A stretch of 64,000 bases of DNA from positions 22,094-86,093 of the forward strand of contig NZ_LPNO01000019.1 of NCBI RefSeq assembly GCF_001952855.1. The letters are read 5' to 3'. The position numbers and the translations under genes are program-made. Positions 44,441 to 53,143 of this stretch are shown here, piece after piece (position 1 is the first letter of the stretch; every line of letters begins with the position of its first letter). Origin of the DNA: Pseudomonas sp. ATCC PTA-122608 (lineage in GTDB: Bacteria > Pseudomonadota > Gammaproteobacteria > Pseudomonadales > Pseudomonadaceae). The notes under the pieces are model-generated. The model ran no database searches. It was not told where the DNA came from and saw nothing but the letters and a program-made list of their open reading frames with translations.

Positions 44441-45553
44441 TCAGAAGTGAATGACGGTGCGGATGCTCTTGCCTTCATGCATCAGGTCAAACGCCTTGTT
44501 GATATCTTCCAGGCCCATGGTGTGGGTGATGAAGGTATCCAGCGGGATTTCGCCGGTCTGGGCCATTTCCACGTAGCTTGGCAATTCGCTGCGACCCCGC
44601 ACCCCACCAAATGCCGAACCGCGCCAGACGCGGCCGGTGACCAGTTGGAACGGACGGGTAGCAATTTCCTGGCCGGCACCGGCGACGCCGATGATCACCG
44701 ACTCGCCCCAACCTTTGTGGCAGCACTCAAGGGCCGCACGCATCAGTTGGACATTGCCGATGCACTCGAAGGAAAAGTCGACGCCGCCATCGGTCAAATC
44801 GACGATCACGTCCTGGATCGGGCGGTCGTAGTCTTTCGGGTTGATGCAGTCGGTGGCGCCCAGTTGCTTGGCGATTTCAAACTTGGCCGGGTTGATGTCG
44901 ACGGCAATGATGCGACCGGCCTTGGCTTTCACCGCACCGATCACCGCCGACAGGCCGATGCCGCCCAGGCCGAAGATGGCCACGGTGTCGCCCGGCTTGA
45001 CCTTGGCGGTGTTGATCACTGCACCGATACCGGTGGTGACGCCACAGCCCAGCAGGCAGACTTTTTCCAGCGGCGCTTCTTTAGGAATCTTCGCCACGGA
45101 GATTTCCGGCAGCACGGTGTATTCGGAGAAGGTCGAGGTGCCCATGTAGTGGAAAATCGGCTGGCCCTTGTAGGAAAAGCGCGAAGTACCGTCGGGCATC
45201 AGGCCTTTGCCCTGAGTGGCGCGAATCGCCTGGCAGAGGTTGGTCTTGCCCGACAGGCAGAATTTGCACTTGCCGCACTCCGGGGTGTACAGCGGGATCA
45301 CGTGGTCGCCCACCGCCACCGAGGTCACGCCTTCGCCGATGGCTTCAACCACGGCGCCGCCTTCGTGGCCGAGGATCGACGGGAAGATGCCTTCCGGGTC
45401 CGCACCCGACAATGTGTAGGCATCGGTATGGCACACACCGGAAGCAACCACCCGCAACAGCACCTCGCCGGCCTTGGGCATGGCCACATCCACTTCAACG
45501 ATCTCGAGGGGTTTCTTGGCTTCGAAGGCTACGGCCGCGCGGGACTTGATCAT
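44441..45553 (-). CDS. frmA: S-(hydroxymethyl)glutathione dehydrogenase / class III alcohol dehydrogenase
   Basis: Oxidises S-hydroxymethylglutathione with NAD and also can reduce GSNO. Zinc motif SGVCHTDAYTLSG and GHEGGAVVEAIGEGV for the catalytic zinc, CGKCKFCLSGKTNLC for the structural zinc, and GLGGIGLSAV for NAD. Start at ATG 45553 (MIKSRAAVAF), 370 residues. Divergent from a LysR gene. Confidence 0.95.
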   Translation of the reverse strand: MIKSRAAVAFEAKKPLEIVEVDVAMPKAGEVLLRVVASGVCHTDAYTLSGADPEGIFPSILGHEGGAVVEAIGEGVTSVAVGDHVIPLYTPECGKCKFCLSGKTNLCQAIRATQGKGLMPDGTSRFSYKGQPIFHYMGTSTFSEYTVLPEISVAKIPKEAPLEKVCLLGCGVTTGIGAVINTAKVKPGDTVAIFGLGGIGLSAVIGAVKAKAGRIIAVDINPAKFEIAKQLGATDCINPKDYDRPIQDVIVDLTDGGVDFSFECIGNVQLMRAALECCHKGWGESVIIGVAGAGQEIATRPFQLVTGRVWRGSAFGGVRGRSELPSYVEMAQTGEIPLDTFITHTMGLEDINKAFDLMHEGKSIRTVIHF

Positions 45554-45662
45554 CCGGTTTCTCCATCGGGTTAAAAACGTAAGACCGACAGTGTAAAACA
45601 TGCTCATCTGATGAATAATCCAGACAAAAGCAAAACATTATTGCCGTACAGGGATAATCAGC

Positions 45663-46556
45663 ATGCTGGAAAACCGTTGGGAAGGCATTGACGAGTTCGT
45701 CGCCGTGGCCGAGTGCAGCCAATTCACCGCGGCCGCCGAGCGCTTGGGTGTGTCGTCGTCCCATATCAGCCGCCAGGTCGCGCGGCTGGAAGAGCGGCTG
45801 CAAACGCGGTTGCTCTATCGCAGCACGCGCAAGGTGACGCTGACCGAAGCCGGCCAGACCTTCCTGCAACATTGCCAGCGTTTGCAGGACGGTCGCGAAG
45901 AAGCCTTGCGCGCCGTAGGCGATCTGGCCAGCGAGCCTAAAGGCATGTTGCGCATGACCTGCGCGGTGGCTTACGGCGAGCGGTTTATCGCGCCTCTGGT
46001 GACGCGGTTCATGGGGTTGTATCCACAACTCCGCGTGGACATCGAGCTGACCAACCGCCAACTCGACCTGGTCCACGAAGGCCTGGACTTGGCCATTCGC
46101 CTGGGGCGTCTAGCCGACTCGCGGATGGTCGCCAGCCGCCTGGCGCCCAGACGCATGTACCTGTGCGCCTCGCCCGCCTATCTTGAGCGCTATGGCCGCC
46201 CCCACAGCTTGTCGGAATTGAGCCGGCACAACTGCCTGATCGGCAGTTCGGATATCTGGCAACTGGCACAGGATGGGCGGGAGTTTTCCCAAAGGGTCCA
46301 GGGAAACTGGCGCTGCAACAGTGGGCAAGCGGTGTTGGACGCAGCATTGCAAGGCACCGGGCTCTGCCAGTTGCCAGACTATTACGTACTGGAATCCTTG
46401 CAAAGTGGCACCCTGGTTTCGCTGCTTGAAGCTCACCAGCCGCCGAACACCGCGGTGTGGGCGCTGTATCCGCAGCAACGCCATCTGTCACCGAAAGTAC
46501 GCAAGCTGGTGGACTTCCTTAAAGAAGGCCTGGGCAATAACCCGGTCTATCTCTAG
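45663..46556 (+). CDS. LysR-family regulator beside the formaldehyde operon
   Basis: 297 residues. N-terminal winged HTH: FVAVAECSQFTAAAERLGVSSSHISRQVARLEERL. The C-terminal part has the LysR substrate-binding fold, as in the DsdC/GcvA-like subfamily. It is divergent from frmA-fghA over 109 bp, which makes it their likely regulator; P. aeruginosa PA3630 sits the same way. Target and inducer are inference. Confidence 0.9.
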   Translation: MLENRWEGIDEFVAVAECSQFTAAAERLGVSSSHISRQVARLEERLQTRLLYRSTRKVTLTEAGQTFLQHCQRLQDGREEALRAVGDLASEPKGMLRMTCAVAYGERFIAPLVTRFMGLYPQLRVDIELTNRQLDLVHEGLDLAIRLGRLADSRMVASRLAPRRMYLCASPAYLERYGRPHSLSELSRHNCLIGSSDIWQLAQDGREFSQRVQGNWRCNSGQAVLDAALQGTGLCQLPDYYVLESLQSGTLVSLLEAHQPPNTAVWALYPQQRHLSPKVRKLVDFLKEGLGNNPVYL

Positions 46557-46640
46557 GTGTCGGCCGCATATAAGTAACGCCCGCTCGATACGGTATTGCC
46601 TGCAAATATGCGCTGCCCCACAGCGCCAAAAGGCATACCA

Positions 46641-47219
46641 ATGAACCCCAAAGCTACGCAGCTCCAACGCATCAATCACTTCATCCGCAAGGTTCTGAAT
46701 GACTTCCCGGTACCCGCCGAAGTCGCCGCCCGGTTAATTCGCGAGGGTGCTCAGCCTCTCAGCCAGGAAACCCTGGAACCTGACGCGCTGCTGCTGACCA
46801 CCCTCGAGTACAACACCGATGATCCACACGCGCCCTTTACCGCCGCGATCGTCCAATCCATGACACTGACCGAGGCGATGATTTGCAGCGCACCGGTCGC
46901 CCCCGGCGGGATGGTCAATACCACCGGTTTTTCCACCATCGCACCGTACTTCAAGGTTGTCAGCGAGCTACCGCGCCTGATGGATAACCGTATCCCGGCC
47001 ATGTTCAACGAAGAGTTCATTGCCGCAGGCTGGATCCCACCGATGCGTTATGAGGCGATCTACCACAAGAGCCATCCCCAGGTGTACGACCGCCGTACCC
47101 AATCAGACATCGTGCCCAAGGCCTTCAGAGACTTCGTGCGCGTCAGCCACTTCGATACGGCCTACGACAAGGCTTTACAGGCCTTCTGGGGCAAGCACCT
47201 GAAAACTACAAGACGCTGA
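46641..47219 (+). CDS. 5' fragment of a split DUF6543 (dermonecrotic-type) toxin
   Basis: 192 residues from ATG 46641 (AAAGG upstream). It looks like the N-terminal part of the large DUF6543 toxins of Pseudomonas: RYEAIYHKSHPQVYDRRTQSD, then VPKAFRDFVRVSHFDTAY and ALQAFWGKHL. These lead without a break in relatives into the segment encoded by the next frame. Here the frame ends with KTTRR and a stop at 47217-47219. The codons -E-N-Y-K-T-L-M-R, which the family expects next, are present in the overlapping frame from 47201. So this ORF and the next are most likely one gene broken by a one-base loss near 47199-47204. It may still be read as a separate protein through the TGATG overlap. Confidence 0.7.
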   Translation: MNPKATQLQRINHFIRKVLNDFPVPAEVAARLIREGAQPLSQETLEPDALLLTTLEYNTDDPHAPFTAAIVQSMTLTEAMICSAPVAPGGMVNTTGFSTIAPYFKVVSELPRLMDNRIPAMFNEEFIAAGWIPPMRYEAIYHKSHPQVYDRRTQSDIVPKAFRDFVRVSHFDTAYDKALQAFWGKHLKTTRR

Positions 47220-49681
47220 TGCGTACTGCGTTTATCGAGGCATACCTGAATCAGGCCGCAGAACTGACACTGACCCTGGGCGAGGCGCAGTTGGCGGCCA
47301 GGGCGGCAGGCATGCCGGCCGACAAGGACCTGAGCAACCTGACGCTTGAGGAATTGCAGGCACCCTACCGTCCTGACAACACCCTTGATATGCGGCTACT
47401 GCGCATCCATAACGCCGAAGCGACCGCCATCCTCACTATCACGGATAAGCAAAGCCAGGTCACATTGCTGTACATCCCGGGTAATTCTTCGCCGTTCCAC
47501 GGGTTCAACAATCCCGCATCCCTGAGGAAGTGGCTGGTGGGCGCAGCCAAGAACGCTACGTTACGCAAAGCCTTGGTGGCCTATTATGACCCGGACACCG
47601 TCGACTCCGGATATATCTACAGCGGCGTGGAGGAAGCGTTGATAGGTATGAGCCTGTTTCCTGAACCCGCCCCGGCATCCGGTTTGTTCAACCGCCTGCT
47701 GCACAACGACTATTGGGACCCTGAGCAATACATCAACAACCCGACTTACCCGGCACTGGGCGGCGACCCTTTCGACTTCATGGCCCGCCAGGTACGGGCA
47801 AGCATTACAAAGAGGGCGGCAACTACCGTCACCTCGCCCCTGGATATTCGCAAAGCCGAGACCATAGATGCCCTGGAAAAAGCTTGCTTGTTGGCGATTC
47901 CCATTTCATTGGCGATGGGCACCGCCTTGCTGGCGGAGTTTTGCTTTATAACCTCCGGCTCCGTTGAGATGGCTATAGGTGCGGACGACGCGATCAAAGG
48001 TAAACCACGTGGCACCGAACGCATTGCGTTTGGTGCCTTGAATGCATTGCCGTTGGTGGTCCACGGTATCGGCAAAGCCGTCACTTCACTGAACAAAATC
48101 CGCGCCAGGCTGGGCAAAGCCGTTCGAGAAGCCGACGGCCAGATCAGTGTGAGTACGCTACCAGCCGCCAACGTCATTGCCGAATCTGTCGGGCACACGC
48201 TGGCACCGGCTCATCACCCCAGCGGGCTGCAGGTCGTAAAGATCAACGGTGACTCGTTCATGACCTATAAAACGCCAAATGACTGGGGCCTTTTCGAGCT
48301 TTTCATCAGTGACCCGGCAGACCCGCGACGTATCCAGTCGACCGGGCTGTATGCCATCCAAAGCCCTGACCTTCAATGGCGCCGGGCAGGATTGAGTGGT
48401 GGCGCACCTTTTCGTAATGCCTGGCAAAAAATCTACCGGCTGTTTGGTGGCGCCGCCGATGTGACCTTTTACAGCGCTTACGAAATGCCCACGTCAATGC
48501 GCGACACCCTTGCCGGGATGTTGCATGACAGCAGTAAATTTACCGAAGAGTACGAACCGCTCGGCGCAGGCCTGCAATCGCTCAAAGCCACTCGCAACCT
48601 GTTCTTCGAAAAGAGAAAAAAACTCGCGCAAGACGCCACGACGTTTTTCGATTCGCGCCCCTTTTCGCTCCTGAGACCGCCGCTGCCGAGCTTTGCATTG
48701 AGCGAGTCGCAACCAGGCATCATCGAAAAGCTCTTCGACGTCAGTGATGGCGTGGTCGTGGGCGAGAGCCACGGTGACCTGGCGAGCAAGGCATTCCTGA
48801 TCGACAACATGCACACACTCGCTCGCCAAGGCGTCAAGCGCCTGTACTTCGAGCATCTACTGACGGACGTGCATCTGCCGTTATTGAAAGCGTTCTACAG
48901 GGCCAAGGGCACGCCAATGTCCGATGAACTCAAAGACTACCTAAAGGCAATCTACCCGCCGCTCAGAGACACTTATTACTCGTTTCAAAACGTCATCATC
49001 AAGGCCCGAGACGCCGGGATCAAAATCCAGCCCATCGATTGCACGGCCAGTTACATGATCAAGGGCATGCCCAACGCCGATGGCACCCTGCGCCAGCAGT
49101 TGATGAATTTTTATGCCGCCGAGGTAATTCAATGGGTCCAGACGACCAAACGTCGCCCGGGAAAATGGATTGCACTGGTGGGTAACAGTCATACCAATAC
49201 CTTCCGAGGCGTCCCGGGACTTGCCGAGTTGACCGGAAGTATTGGCCTGCGCGTCAAAGACACAACGGATGGGGTACGGCTGGGGATTGAGGTTGATGCG
49301 GGATCCTCGTTAAGCCTCGGCATCGGTAGGGGTGATGCGACGGTCAAGGCCGATTTAGTTTTGCGGGTAGACCCCAATACGCTGCACCGAACTCCGTTGG
49401 GGCAACCCGGGCCTTCACACAGTCAAGTGGCAAAGACCCCACAAACTCAACTGATCCGACCGGGGCAATTCCTGCTGTCGGCAGCCCGCAAAGACATGCC
49501 GGCGCAGATCCAGTATCGGGCACGGCGCGGCGACATCCAGACCTTCACGGTCAACCAGCAAGGAGAGACGTTTTCCATCGCTGCTCGGGGCTGGGCCCTC
49601 GACAATCAGCCATTCAACAGCGTCAGGGCACTGGTGGACGGGCTGAAAGCGCAGCCCGGATTTGTAGAGGTCAGAGACTGA
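47219..49681 (+). CDS. DUF6543 toxin with C-terminal GESH (Tiki/EreA/PMT-C2-like) effector domain
   Basis: 820 residues. N-terminal part continues DUF6543: TLLYIPGNSSPFHGF..LRKWLVGAAKN..RKALVAYY. A hydrophobic stretch around residues 222-275 could insert in membranes. A possible adaptor or membrane-binding region with charged helices follows (residues 400-480). The C-terminal domain has GESHGD (Gly515-Asp520), YFEH (Glu545, His546), QPIDC (Asp607) and ALVGNSH (Asn656, His658). That spacing is like EreA, ChaN, TraB/Tiki and the C2 core of Pasteurella toxin PMT. Such proteins are annotated as membrane-targeted effector toxins. It lies between the LysR gene and ispD, where P. aeruginosa has two small ORFs; there is no immunity gene I can identify. 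Secretion route unknown. Confidence 0.7.
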   Translation: MRTAFIEAYLNQAAELTLTLGEAQLAARAAGMPADKDLSNLTLEELQAPYRPDNTLDMRLLRIHNAEATAILTITDKQSQVTLLYIPGNSSPFHGFNNPASLRKWLVGAAKNATLRKALVAYYDPDTVDSGYIYSGVEEALIGMSLFPEPAPASGLFNRLLHNDYWDPEQYINNPTYPALGGDPFDFMARQVRASITKRAATTVTSPLDIRKAETIDALEKACLLAIPISLAMGTALLAEFCFITSGSVEMAIGADDAIKGKPRGTERIAFGALNALPLVVHGIGKAVTSLNKIRARLGKAVREADGQISVSTLPAANVIAESVGHTLAPAHHPSGLQVVKINGDSFMTYKTPNDWGLFELFISDPADPRRIQSTGLYAIQSPDLQWRRAGLSGGAPFRNAWQKIYRLFGGAADVTFYSAYEMPTSMRDTLAGMLHDSSKFTEEYEPLGAGLQSLKATRNLFFEKRKKLAQDATTFFDSRPFSLLRPPLPSFALSESQPGIIEKLFDVSDGVVVGESHGDLASKAFLIDNMHTLARQGVKRLYFEHLLTDVHLPLLKAFYRAKGTPMSDELKDYLKAIYPPLRDTYYSFQNVIIKARDAGIKIQPIDCTASYMIKGMPNADGTLRQQLMNFYAAEVIQWVQTTKRRPGKWIALVGNSHTNTFRGVPGLAELTGSIGLRVKDTTDGVRLGIEVDAGSSLSLGIGRGDATVKADLVLRVDPNTLHRTPLGQPGPSHSQVAKTPQTQLIRPGQFLLSAARKDMPAQIQYRARRGDIQTFTVNQQGETFSIAARGWALDNQPFNSVRALVDGLKAQPGFVEVRD

Positions 49682-49690
49682 GCCCCGCAA

Positions 49691-50398
49691 TCAGGACTGG
49701 AAAGCCCGCCGTTGGCGCAGCCATTCAAGGTCTTCCGGGCGGGTGACCTTGAGGTTGTCAGATCGGCCTTCGATCAGGCGTGGTGCGTGCCCGGCCCACT
49801 CCATGGCGGAAGCTTCGTCGGTAATCACAACATCCGACACCAAGCTGTCAGCCAGGGCCCGATGCAAGGCGCCGAGCCTGAACATCTGCGGGGTGTAGGC
49901 TTGCCAGATCTGGCTGCGATCAACGGTTTCCAGCACGCGACCCTGCTTGTCGACACGCTTGAGGGTGTCGCGGGCCGGCACCGCCAGCAGCCCGCCGACG
50001 GGATCGCTGGCCAGCTCACCGAGCAATTTGTCGAGGTCGTCGCGACTGAGATTGGGCCGGGCTGCATCGTGCACCAGTACCCAGTCGTCATCGCTGGCGC
50101 CCTGGCCATGCAGGTACAACAAGGCATTGAGGACCGAGCCCGAGCGCTCTTCGCCGCCGTCCACCCGCGCAATGCTTGGGTCGGTGGCACAAGCCAGGCT
50201 CGGCCAGTAAGGGTCGTCGACAGCGAGACTGACCACCAGCCCCTTGAGCCCCGGATGATCAAGGAAACAGCCAAGGCTGTGTTCGAGAATAGTGCGCCCG
50301 CCCAGCTGCAAGTATTGCTTGGGACGGTCCGCGGCCATACGGGCACCCACGCCCGCGGCAGGAATCACGGCCCAGAAGGCCGGTGACGAAAGGCTCAT
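49691..50398 (-). CDS. ispD: 2-C-methyl-D-erythritol 4-phosphate cytidylyltransferase
   Basis: MEP pathway: CTP plus MEP to CDP-ME. The N-terminal motif is AAGVGARMAADRPKQYLQL; HDAARPNLS follows. 235 residues. The ATG overlaps the ftsB stop (ATGA). Its stop lies 9 bases from the toxin stop, tail to tail. Confidence 0.96.
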   Translation of the reverse strand: MSLSSPAFWAVIPAAGVGARMAADRPKQYLQLGGRTILEHSLGCFLDHPGLKGLVVSLAVDDPYWPSLACATDPSIARVDGGEERSGSVLNALLYLHGQGASDDDWVLVHDAARPNLSRDDLDKLLGELASDPVGGLLAVPARDTLKRVDKQGRVLETVDRSQIWQAYTPQMFRLGALHRALADSLVSDVVITDEASAMEWAGHAPRLIEGRSDNLKVTRPEDLEWLRQRRAFQS

Positions 50399-50673
50399 TG
50401 GGCCAACTGGTAGAGGGTCTCGCCCTCCTTGACCATGCCCAATTCATGGCGAGCCCGCTCTTCAACGGTCTCCATGCCTTTTTTCAATTCAAGCACTTCG
50501 GCATCGAGCACGCGATTGCGCTCCAGCAACACCTCGTTTTCGGCGTGCTGTGCGGCAATTTGCTGGGTCAGTTCGGTGACCTGCGCCAAGCTGCCATTCC
50601 CCACCCATAGGCGGTACTGCAGGCCAGCCAGCAGCAAGAGCAAGACGAGGAACAACCAATTGGGACTGCGCAT
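50395..50673 (-). CDS. ftsB: cell division protein FtsB
   Basis: Divisome scaffold that binds FtsL and FtsQ. 92 residues from ATG 50673 (MRSPNWLFLV): one transmembrane helix at about 5-22 and a coiled coil at 28-70. A longer reading from 50727 is not in the family. Four-base overlap with ispD. Confidence 0.93.
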   Translation of the reverse strand: MRSPNWLFLVLLLLLAGLQYRLWVGNGSLAQVTELTQQIAAQHAENEVLLERNRVLDAEVLELKKGMETVEERARHELGMVKEGETLYQLAQ

Positions 50674-50845
50674 CGAATATCGGGTATCCAGTGAAAAAAG
50701 ACAGCCATGCAAAAACTTTTGAAGCAACTGATAGCACGAAGCCTGGAATAACCAGGCTTGTGCTTGATAGCCATGAGATTAGCGCCGAAATTCACGCTGC
50801 CGTGATTTTTCCGACGTAATCCGCTGACCTTTTACCATTTAACAA

Positions 50846-52135
50846 TCAGCCGCGAAACTCGCTGCGACCGTTGTACTTGGCTTTGCTGCCCAGTTGCTCT
50901 TCGATACGCAGCAATTGGTTGTACTTGGAAACGCGGTCGGAGCGGCACAGGGAACCAGTCTTGATCTGCCCTGCCGAGGTGCCCACAGCCAGGTCGGCAA
51001 TGGTCGAATCTTCGGTTTCGCCGGAGCGGTGGGAGATCACGGCGGTGTAGCCCGCAGCCTTGGCCATCTGGATGGCTTCCAGGGTTTCGGTCAGGGTGCC
51101 GATCTGGTTGAACTTGATCAGGATCGAGTTGGCGATCTTCTTGTCGATGCCTTCTTTCAGGATCTTGGTGTTGGTCACGAACAGGTCGTCGCCTACCAGT
51201 TGGATCTTCTCGCCGATCTTGTCGGTGAGGATTTTCCAGCCAGCCCAATCGGACTCGTCCAGGCCATCTTCAACGGAGATGATCGGGTAGCGTTCGGTCA
51301 GGCCCTTCAGGTAGTCGGCGAAACCTTCGGAGGTGAATACGTGGCCTTCACCGGACAGGTTGTACTTGCCGTCTTCGTAGAATTCGCTGGCCGCGCAGTC
51401 CAGGGCCAGGGTCACGTCGGTGCCCAGCTTGTAGCCAGCGTTGGCCACGGCTTCGGAGATCACTTTCAGTGCGTCTTCGTTGGACGCCAGGTTCGGCGCG
51501 AAACCACCTTCGTCACCCACTGCAGTGCTCAGGCCACGGGCCTTCAGCACAGCCTTGAGGTGATGGAAAATCTCGGTGCCCATGCGCAGGCCTTCGGAGA
51601 AGGTCTTGGCGCCAACCGGCTGCACCATGAATTCCTGGATGTCGACGTTGTTATCAGCGTGCTCGCCACCGTTGATGATGTTCATCATCGGAACCGGCAT
51701 CGAGTAGACACCCGGAGTGCCGTTCAGGTTGGCGATGTGGGCGTACAGCGGCAGGTCCTGGTCCTGTGCAGCGGCCTTGGCAGCGGCCAGGGACACGGCG
51801 AGGATGGCGTTGGCGCCGAGGCTGCCTTTGTTTTCGGTACCGTCGAGCTTGATCATCGCGTGATCGAGGGCTTTCTGGTCCAGAGGATCCTTGCCCAGCA
51901 GCAGGTCACGAATCGGGCCATTGATGTTGGCGACTGCCTTGAGTACGCCCTTGCCCAGGTAACGGCTCTTGTCGCCATCACGCAGTTCCAGTGCTTCGCG
52001 GGAACCTGTGGAAGCACCGGACGGCGCGCAGGCGCTACCGATGATGCCGTTATCGAGAAGCACGTCGGCTTCGACGGTAGGGTTGCCACGGGAGTCGAGA
52101 ACTTCACGACCTTTGATGTCGACGATTTTTGCCAT
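50846..52135 (-). CDS. eno: enolase
   Basis: Glycolytic enzyme (2-phosphoglycerate to PEP) and part of the RNA degradosome. 429 residues from ATG 52135 (MAKIVDIKGREVLDSRGNPTVE). Conserved catalytic parts: GGEHADNN, VGDEGGFAP, the metal Asp in EDGLDESDW, and SHRSGETED. Upstream additions to 52234 are not conserved. Confidence 0.97.
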   Translation of the reverse strand: MAKIVDIKGREVLDSRGNPTVEADVLLDNGIIGSACAPSGASTGSREALELRDGDKSRYLGKGVLKAVANINGPIRDLLLGKDPLDQKALDHAMIKLDGTENKGSLGANAILAVSLAAAKAAAQDQDLPLYAHIANLNGTPGVYSMPVPMMNIINGGEHADNNVDIQEFMVQPVGAKTFSEGLRMGTEIFHHLKAVLKARGLSTAVGDEGGFAPNLASNEDALKVISEAVANAGYKLGTDVTLALDCAASEFYEDGKYNLSGEGHVFTSEGFADYLKGLTERYPIISVEDGLDESDWAGWKILTDKIGEKIQLVGDDLFVTNTKILKEGIDKKIANSILIKFNQIGTLTETLEAIQMAKAAGYTAVISHRSGETEDSTIADLAVGTSAGQIKTGSLCRSDRVSKYNQLLRIEEQLGSKAKYNGRSEFRG

Positions 52136-52292
52136 TGTTGTAAACACTCCAAAGTTGACGAAAACGACGCAGCTGAAGGAAATCTTTTGACCGACCGCAA
52201 GGGTGGAACAACAGGGCAGGCTTGCAGGCGACAAGGCTCAGGCCCGCAGGCCTGAGCGTAAAACGAGGGAAAGTCTACCGGAGAAACGACGC

Positions 52293-53138
52293 TTACGCGG
52301 TCTCTACCGTCGGAAAACTCTTGACCAGGTCATCCAACTGCTTCAACTGGGCCAGGAATGGCTCCAGCTTGTCCAGGCTCAGGGCGCATGGACCGTCGCA
52401 CTTGGCGTTATCCGGGTCTGGGTGAGCTTCCAGGAACAGGCCTGCCAGGGACTGGCTGATGCCGGCCTTGGCCAGGTCCAATACCTGGGCACGGCGCCCG
52501 CCAGCGGAATCGGCACGACCACCGGGCATTTGCAGCGCGTGGGTCACGTCGAAGAACACCGGGTATTCGAACTGTTTCATGATGCCAAAACCGAGCATGT
52601 CCACCACGAGGTTGTTGTAGCCGAAGCTAGAACCACGCTCGCAGAGGATCAACTGGTCGTTACCCGCTTCCACGCACTTGTTCAGGATGTGTTTCATTTC
52701 CTGGGGTGCGAGGAACTGGGCTTTCTTGATATTGATCACAGCGCCGGTCTTGGCCATGGCGACCACGAGGTCGGTCTGGCGCGACAGGAAGGCCGGCAAC
52801 TGGATGATGTCGCACACCTCGGCGACCACGGCAGCCTGCTCAGGCTCGTGGACGTCGGTGATGATCGGCACGCCGAAGGCTTGCTTGATGTCCTGGAAGA
52901 TCCGCATGCCTTCTTCAAGGCCCGGGCCGCGATAGGAGGTCACGGACGAACGGTTGGCCTTGTCGAAGCTGGCCTTGAACACGTAAGGGATACCGAGTTT
53001 CTCGGTCACCTTCACGTACTCTTCACAGACCTGCATCGCCATGTCGCGGCTTTCCAGCACGTTCATGCCGCCGAACAGCACCATGGGCTTGTCGTTGGCA
53101 ATCTCGATATCGCCTACGCGAATGATCTTCTGGGCCAT
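52293..53138 (-). CDS. kdsA: 3-deoxy-8-phosphooctulonate synthase
   Basis: Condenses PEP with arabinose-5-phosphate to give KDO-8-P for LPS. 281 residues; family motifs FKASFDKANRSS, TDVHEPEQ and the ERGSSFGYNNLVVDM stretch are seen. It starts 5 bases after pyrG on the same strand; eno begins 157 bases later. Confidence 0.96.
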   Translation of the reverse strand: MAQKIIRVGDIEIANDKPMVLFGGMNVLESRDMAMQVCEEYVKVTEKLGIPYVFKASFDKANRSSVTSYRGPGLEEGMRIFQDIKQAFGVPIITDVHEPEQAAVVAEVCDIIQLPAFLSRQTDLVVAMAKTGAVINIKKAQFLAPQEMKHILNKCVEAGNDQLILCERGSSFGYNNLVVDMLGFGIMKQFEYPVFFDVTHALQMPGGRADSAGGRRAQVLDLAKAGISQSLAGLFLEAHPDPDNAKCDGPCALSLDKLEPFLAQLKQLDDLVKSFPTVETA

Positions 53139-53143
53139 CAGGT

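Noticed and set aside
47195..47221. Programmed -1 frameshift in the toxin gene
   Set aside because: The site reads CTG AAA ACT; there is no X-XXY-YYZ slippery heptamer in the upstream frame, and I see no clear downstream stem. A plain indel is the simpler reading, though coupling by TGATG stays possible.
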